Shown: positions 59,502 to 64,000 of the stretch, piece after piece
How the letters are laid out: the number at the start of each line of letters is the position of its first letter
Numbering within the stretch: position 1 is the stretch's first letter
DNA from: Mycolicibacterium moriokaense
Lineage (GTDB): Bacteria; Actinomycetota; Actinomycetes; Mycobacteriales; Mycobacteriaceae
Assembly (NCBI RefSeq): GCF_003201655.1
Contig: NZ_QJJU01000018.1
Span: 1-64,000 of the forward strand
Direction: 5' to 3'
Length of the DNA: 64,000 nucleotides
Program-made: the position numbers and the translations under genes
Notes under the pieces: model-generated
Told to the model about the DNA's origin: nothing
Database searches by the model: none
What the model saw: only the letters and a program-made list of their open reading frames with translations

Positions 59502-60363
59502 CAAGGCCGTGACGCTCGAGAAACTCAAGCTGGTCGGCGACGACGGCCGCATGCTCGGGGCCGTCGTAGATGTCGAAGTGATCGACGCCGGGGTAGACCC
59601 GCAGTTCACCGCGCGGCGCCCGTCTCGCCGCGGCGATCGCCGCGGCAGGGTGGGCCACCTGATCGGCACCACCGACGCAGACCAGCCATGGGCAGTGCAG
59701 GCGCCTGGCGTGACGTCCGGGGTTGAATGGGCGCCCGAGCAGCCATCGCGACGACACCCGGTCCCGCCATCGCGAGTCTTCTCCGATCGCCACAACGCGG
59801 CGCCACCCGGCTTCACTGTCTGGAGCGTTGATGAACGCCGCTTCGTGCGGGTGACCCACGGCGGGCATGTACTCGCCCCGGATGCCCGCCAGCAGCATTC
59901 TGGCCAGCACGTGTGGCCGAGCGCGGTAGGCCTGACGAACGATGTTGAGAAACGGTACCTGGCTGATCGTCGCCGCCACCTCACCGTCCAGGGCTGCAGC
60001 CGCCAAGGCGTTTCCGCCTCCCATCGAAGACCCGAACGTGACGACGCGTTGCGGATGGACTCCTGGCAGTCGGCGCGCGAATCCGATCGCCTGTGCCCAG
60101 TCTTCGAGCTGCCGCGCCGGCTCGAATAGATCGCGTATTCCGGAGCTGTCGCCGAATCCGCGGTGGTCGAAAACCATGGCGAAACAACCATGTTGGGCGA
60201 AGCGTTCGGCGAAGGCCCCCAGCCGATCGCGACGCGTTCCTGTCAGGCCGTGGGCCATCACGATGATCGAGCGAACGCGGATGGAGTCTGCGTCTTCGGG
60301 TTCGTATATCCAGGCGGCGCAGGTGTCGCCCGCCACGTCGAAGCTCACATCTGTTCTCGTCAC
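59479..60363 (-). CDS. Alpha/beta hydrolase
   Basis: A ~294-residue Ser hydrolase: IIVMAHGLTGTRRDRLGAFAERFAQHGCFAMVFDHRGFGDSSG, nucleophile in TFGSSMGGGNAL, CVGGADQVAHP acid loop and VDHFDIYDG with the His. It resembles dienelactone hydrolase-like or acetyl xylan esterase-like proteins; substrate unknown. The start is uncertain: GTG 60363 begins the conserved TRTDVSFDVAGDTCAAW, and a GTG at 60417 is upstream. It is divergent from the crotonase-like gene. Confidence 0.8.
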   Translation of the reverse strand: MTRTDVSFDVAGDTCAAWIYEPEDADSIRVRSIIVMAHGLTGTRRDRLGAFAERFAQHGCFAMVFDHRGFGDSSGIRDLFEPARQLEDWAQAIGFARRLPGVHPQRVVTFGSSMGGGNALAAAALDGEVAATISQVPFLNIVRQAYRARPHVLARMLLAGIRGEYMPAVGHPHEAAFINAPDSEAGWRRVVAIGEDSRWRDRVSSRWLLGRPFNPGRHARRLHCPWLVCVGGADQVAHPAAAIAAARRAPRGELRVYPGVDHFDIYDGPEHAAVVADQLEFLERHGLASRAALR

Positions 60364-60435
60364 ACCCCGTAGACGTACTCCGGCGGCGAAATGTGAGGCC
60401 CATTCTCGCCGAGGCACGAACGGAGTTAGTCTCCG

Positions 60436-61158
60436 ATGATGCTGGCGACCGACATCAGTCCCGACGGAATTGCGGTCCTGCGTCTAGACAATGAGAAGCG
60501 CCGCAACGTGCTCTCCATCGCCATGCGCGACGCCATCTCCGACACGCTCGATCAGTGGGCGACCGACGACGGCGTCCGCGTCGTCGTGATCACCGGCACC
60601 GGAACCGCGTTCTGCGCGGGCTTCGACCTCAAGGAGTTCGCGGAGCCCGATCTCGCCCGCACCATCCGCGACAGCTCACATCGCTACCACCTGGCCATGT
60701 GGGAGTTCCCCAAGCCCACTATCGCGGCTGTCAACGGTGCGGCGTTCGGCGGCGGCTTCGACCTGTCCCTCTTGTGCGACATGCGGATCGCCGTGCCCGG
60801 CGCGACCTTCGCCCACCCCGAGATCAAGTTCGGCGCGCCGCCGCTGTTCACTCCCCTGCAGTGGATCGTCGGAGCGGGCATTGCGCGCGACCTGTGCCTG
60901 ACCGGCAGGGGCATCGACGCAGCCGAGGCTCATCGCCTTGGTCTGGTGAACGCGATTGTCGACGCCGATCGCCTCGTCGACGAGGCGATCGCGACCGCTC
61001 GAGTGATGGCCGAAGCGCCACAGGCCGCCCTCGAAGCCACCAAGCGCTATCTGACTTCCAGCGCGGGAGTCACGTTCCGCGAGGCGTTTGAAGTCGAACA
61101 CGATCGCGTCTTCGACGAGTTTCTGCTCGGAGCGTTCGGGCCCGGTCCAAGCGCCTGA
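60436..61158 (+). CDS. Enoyl-CoA hydratase/isomerase family protein
   Basis: A 240-residue crotonase-fold enzyme. Oxyanion-hole motifs are GTAFCAGFDLKEF and NGAAFGGGFDLSLLCDMRIA; HPEIKFGAPPLFTP holds the acidic residue region. It handles acyl-CoA esters, in beta-oxidation or branched-chain catabolism; exact activity is not predictable. It lies 98 bases before mmsA on the same strand, separated by a palindrome that probably marks a new promoter. Confidence 0.88.
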   Translation: MMLATDISPDGIAVLRLDNEKRRNVLSIAMRDAISDTLDQWATDDGVRVVVITGTGTAFCAGFDLKEFAEPDLARTIRDSSHRYHLAMWEFPKPTIAAVNGAAFGGGFDLSLLCDMRIAVPGATFAHPEIKFGAPPLFTPLQWIVGAGIARDLCLTGRGIDAAEAHRLGLVNAIVDADRLVDEAIATARVMAEAPQAALEATKRYLTSSAGVTFREAFEVEHDRVFDEFLLGAFGPGPSA

Positions 61159-61210
61159 CGGGCCAACATCCGACGCTCACCGCACCCTCTTGCGCGCGCT
61201 GCCGACAAGT

Positions 61211-61228
61211 TACTAGGATGTCCTAGTA
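61211..61228. promoter_or_regulatory. Palindromic operator upstream of mmsA
   Basis: TACTAGGA (61211-61218), TG, TCCTAGTA (61221-61228): perfect 8-base arms, ending 29 bases before the mmsA start. TAGTAT (61225-61230) overlaps the right arm and could be a -10 box, so a regulator bound here would act on the mmsA-fadE9 promoter. Confidence 0.65.
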
Positions 61229-61256
61229 TTCAGCCATTCGGGCGAGGGAAAGACTC

Positions 61257-62774
61257 ATGACCACACAGATTTCGCATTTCATCGACGGCCAGCGCACCGC
61301 CGGAACGTCCAAGCGCACCGCGGACGTGATGAACCCCAACACCGGCCAGGTTCAGGCCACGGTGCCGATGGCATCGTCGGCCGACGTCGACGCCGCCGTC
61401 GCAGGCGCCGTCGAGGCCCAGAAGGTGTGGGCGGGCTTCAACCCGCAGCGCAGGGCCCGCGTGATGATGAAGTTCGTCGACCTGGTCAACCAGAACATCG
61501 AAGAATTGGCCGAACTCCTCAGTTTGGAACACGGCAAGACCGTCGCCGATTCGAAGGGCGACATCCAGCGCGGCATCGAGGTGATCGAATTCGCCGTCGG
61601 CATCCCGCACCTCATCAAGGGTGAGTACACCGAGGGCGCGGGCACCGGCATTGACGTGTACTCGCTGCGCCAGCCGCTCGGCGTGGTCGCGGGCATCACC
61701 CCGTTCAACTTCCCCGCGATGATTCCGCTGTGGAAGGCGGGCCCCGCGCTCGCGTGCGGCAATGCGTTCATCCTCAAGCCAAGCGAGCGTGACCCCTCGG
61801 TGCCGGTCCGGCTCGCCGAGCTGTTCCTGGAGGCCGGGCTGCCGCCCGGTGTGTTCCAGGTGGTCCAAGGTGACAAGGAGGCCGTCGACGCGATCCTCGA
61901 ACACCCCGAGATCCAGGCCGTCGGCTTCGTCGGCAGCTCCGACATCGCACAGTACATCTACTCGACCGCGGCCGCGCACGGCAAGCGGGCGCAGTGCTTC
62001 GGCGGCGCCAAGAACCACATGATCGTGATGCCCGACGCCGACCTCGACAACGCGGTCGACGCCCTGATCGGCGCAGGCTACGGCAGCGCCGGTGAGCGCT
62101 GCATGGCGATCAGCGTCGCGGTGCCGGTCGGCCAGCAGACCGCGGATCGGCTGCGCGCCAGGCTGATTGAACGAGTCAACAATCTTCGGGTGGGCCACAG
62201 CCTCGATCCGAAGGCCGACTACGGCCCGTTGGTGACCGAGGCGGCGCTGACCCGGGTCAAGGACTACATCGACCAGGGTGTCGAGGCGGGTGCTGAGGCG
62301 GTCGTCGACGGCCGCGAACGCGCCAGCGACGACTTGCAATTCGGCGACGCGAACCTCGAGGGCGGCTACTTCATCGGCCCGACGCTGTTCGACCACGTCA
62401 CCCCCGACATGTCGATCTACACCGACGAGATCTTCGGCCCGGTGCTGTGCATCGTGCGTGCCGACGACTACGAAGAGGCGCTGCGCCTGCCGACCGAGCA
62501 CGAATATGGCAACGGCGTAGCGATTTTCACTCGCGACGGTGATACCGCGCGCGACTTCGTGTCCCGGGTTCAGGTCGGCATGGTCGGCGTGAACGTGCCG
62601 ATCCCGGTGCCGGTGGCCTATCACACCTTCGGCGGCTGGAAGCGCTCCGGCTTCGGCGACCTCAACCAGCACGGGCCTTCGTCGATCATCTTCTACACCA
62701 AGGTCAAGACGGTGACCCAGCGGTGGCCTGCGGGTAGCCACGGCGCCGAGTTCGTCATACCGACGATGAAATAG
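61257..62774 (+). CDS. mmsA: CoA-acylating methylmalonate-semialdehyde dehydrogenase
   Basis: A 505-residue aldehyde dehydrogenase that turns methylmalonate or malonate semialdehyde into propionyl-CoA or acetyl-CoA in valine and thymine breakdown. Motifs are GITPFNFPAMIPLWK, LKPSERDPSVP, FGGAKNHMIVMPDADLD and the catalytic Cys282 in GSAGERCMAIS. It matches M. tuberculosis mmsA (Rv0753c), which is likewise followed by fadE9. Confidence 0.95.
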   Translation: MTTQISHFIDGQRTAGTSKRTADVMNPNTGQVQATVPMASSADVDAAVAGAVEAQKVWAGFNPQRRARVMMKFVDLVNQNIEELAELLSLEHGKTVADSKGDIQRGIEVIEFAVGIPHLIKGEYTEGAGTGIDVYSLRQPLGVVAGITPFNFPAMIPLWKAGPALACGNAFILKPSERDPSVPVRLAELFLEAGLPPGVFQVVQGDKEAVDAILEHPEIQAVGFVGSSDIAQYIYSTAAAHGKRAQCFGGAKNHMIVMPDADLDNAVDALIGAGYGSAGERCMAISVAVPVGQQTADRLRARLIERVNNLRVGHSLDPKADYGPLVTEAALTRVKDYIDQGVEAGAEAVVDGRERASDDLQFGDANLEGGYFIGPTLFDHVTPDMSIYTDEIFGPVLCIVRADDYEEALRLPTEHEYGNGVAIFTRDGDTARDFVSRVQVGMVGVNVPIPVPVAYHTFGGWKRSGFGDLNQHGPSSIIFYTKVKTVTQRWPAGSHGAEFVIPTMK

Positions 62775-63941
62775 ATGGACATCTTCGGGCTGGACGACGA
62801 CGAACGCGTGATCGCCGAGACGGCGGCCGCGTTCGCCGAAAAGCGCCTCGCGCCATACGCGTTGGAGTGGGACGAGAAGCACCACTTCCCCACCGACGTG
62901 TTGCGCGAGGCGGCCGAGCTGGGGATGGCCGCCATCTACTGCCGCGAGGATGTCGGCGGCAGCGAGCTACGCCGGCTGGACGCGGTGCGCATCTTCGAGC
63001 AGCTCGCCGCCGCAGACCCCACCATCGCTGCGTTCCTGTCCATTCACAACATGTGCGCGTGGATGGTCGACACCTTCGGCACCGACGAACAGCGCAAGTC
63101 GTGGCTGCCGCGACTGGCGTCGATGGAGGCTATCGCCTCCTACTGCCTGACCGAGCCCGGTGCCGGCTCCGACGCAGGCGCGCTGCGGACCAAGGCCGTC
63201 CGCGAGGGCGGCGACTATGTCATCGACGGTGTCAAACAGTTCATCTCCGGCGCTGGGGTATCGGACATGTATGTCGTGATGGCCCGCACAGGTGGTGACG
63301 GTCCACGCGGCATTTCCGCATTCGTGGTCGAAAAGGACACGCCCGGACTGAGTTTCGGCGCTGACGAGCTGAAGATGGGCTGGAATGCACAGCCGACGGC
63401 GCAGGTCATCTTCGAAGGTGTCCGAGTGCCTGCCGACGCGATGCTCGGCGGGGCGGACGGCGAAGGCACCGGCTTCGGCATCGCGATGAACGGGCTCAAC
63501 GGCGGCCGCATCAACATCGCCGCCTGCTCGCTCGGCGGTGCACAAGCCGCGTACGACAAGGCGACGGCTTACCTGGCCGACCGGCAGGCGTTCGGCGGCG
63601 CACTGCTCGACGAGCCCACCATCCGGTTCACGCTGGCCGACATGGCCACCGCTCTGCAGGCGTCGCGAACCCTGTTGTGGCGCGCCGCAACCGCTCTCGA
63701 CGACAACCACCCCGAAAAGGTGGAGCTGTGCGCGATGGCCAAGCGCTATGTCACCGACGCGTGCTTCGACGTAGCCGATCAGGCGCTGCAGCTGCACGGC
63801 GGCTACGGCTACCTGCGCGAGTACGGGCTAGAGAAGATCGTCCGCGACCTGCGGGTACACCGAATCCTCGAGGGAACCAACGAAATCATGCGCGTGGTCA
63901 TCGGTCGGGCCGAGGCCGCGCGTGCCAGCGCATCCGCATAG
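62775..63941 (+). CDS. fadE9: Acyl-CoA dehydrogenase, isobutyryl-CoA-type
   Basis: A 388-residue flavin acyl-CoA dehydrogenase: CLTEPGAGSDAGALRT and FISGAGVSDMYVVMART flank the FAD/substrate pocket, and the catalytic Glu366 lies in RILEGTNEIMRVV. It directly follows mmsA with no gap between stop and ATG. Orthology to FadE9 (Rv0752c) and this context suggest isobutyryl-CoA oxidation in valine catabolism. Confidence 0.93.
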   Translation: MDIFGLDDDERVIAETAAAFAEKRLAPYALEWDEKHHFPTDVLREAAELGMAAIYCREDVGGSELRRLDAVRIFEQLAAADPTIAAFLSIHNMCAWMVDTFGTDEQRKSWLPRLASMEAIASYCLTEPGAGSDAGALRTKAVREGGDYVIDGVKQFISGAGVSDMYVVMARTGGDGPRGISAFVVEKDTPGLSFGADELKMGWNAQPTAQVIFEGVRVPADAMLGGADGEGTGFGIAMNGLNGGRINIAACSLGGAQAAYDKATAYLADRQAFGGALLDEPTIRFTLADMATALQASRTLLWRAATALDDNHPEKVELCAMAKRYVTDACFDVADQALQLHGGYGYLREYGLEKIVRDLRVHRILEGTNEIMRVVIGRAEAARASASA

Positions 63942-63949
63942 GAGATCAG

Positions 63950-64000
63950 ATGACGACTTCCCGAAGACGAGCGCGAGTGAGGATCGCAGCGAGGTACGAG
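63950..64000 (+). other. Partial reading frame at the window end, possibly the next gene
   Basis: AGGAG lies 4 bases before ATG 63950, an excellent ribosome site, and the frame MTTSRRRARVRIAARYE stays open to the edge. The expected next gene in related operons is mmsB (3-hydroxyisobutyrate dehydrogenase), which starts MTT followed by a Rossmann strand; here the sequence after MTT is Arg-rich and unlike it. It may be a repeat-derived insertion or a different gene. Confidence 0.4.

Overview
The window is a high-GC actinobacterial chromosome segment, almost certainly from a rapidly growing Mycobacterium/Mycolicibacterium. Gene content and order follow the M. tuberculosis Rv3409c-Rv3465 block: choD, guaB3, guaB2, a DUF5319 gene, rsdA, sigD, whiB3, groEL1-groES, tsaD-rimI-tsaB-tsaE, alr, gadB, nnr, glmS, an Rv3439c/Rv3440c-like pair, glmM, rpsI-rplM, cutinases, truA-rplQ-rpoA-rpsD-rpsK-rpsM-rpmJ-infA, and rmlB-rmlC. 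No tRNA, rRNA, CRISPR array or intact insertion sequence was seen.

Layout. 1-6176: a truncated carboxymuconolactone decarboxylase-like fragment, a PhoU homologue, a small lipoprotein, cholesterol oxidase and the two IMP dehydrogenase paralogues. 6334-11078: the sigD/rsdA sigma-anti-sigma pair, whiB3 and a DUF4349 lipoprotein. 11173-17750 is accessory: an F420-type oxidoreductase, a Ser/Thr kinase with an extracellular MurJ-like domain, an SCO6745-family protein, a remnant of an adenylate cyclase, a divergent PhyH/TetR pair and an epoxide hydrolase. 17835-29188 is a long leftward block: groES-groEL1 under a CIRCE element, then an overlapping gene chain (nnr, gadB, alr, hydrolase, tsaE, tsaB, rimI, tsaD, SnoaL-like, hydrolase) that joins wall precursor supply to tRNA t6A modification.

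29230-41750 holds a CGNR regulator divergent from a hydrolase across a four-site GGTTAG array, small membrane proteins, glmS, an F420 oxidoreductase with a palindromic leaderless promoter, a DEAD-box helicase, an SDR/LysR divergent pair, and a pair of WXG100-like secretion substrates. 41794-52600 is glmM and the two ribosomal-protein blocks. Between rplM and the cutinases, where relatives keep the ESX-4 secretion genes, there is instead a secreted beta-barrel protein, a 5'-truncated EamA transporter and unusual paired inverted repeats.

52855-63941: a response regulator fused to an FAD oxidoreductase, in tandem with a histidine kinase that carries a CRP-like input domain (the best candidate for a little-described system here), duplicated F420-type oxidoreductases, rmlB-rmlC for dTDP-rhamnose, a hydrolase, a crotonase-fold enzyme, and mmsA-fadE9 of valine/propionate catabolism behind a perfect palindrome.
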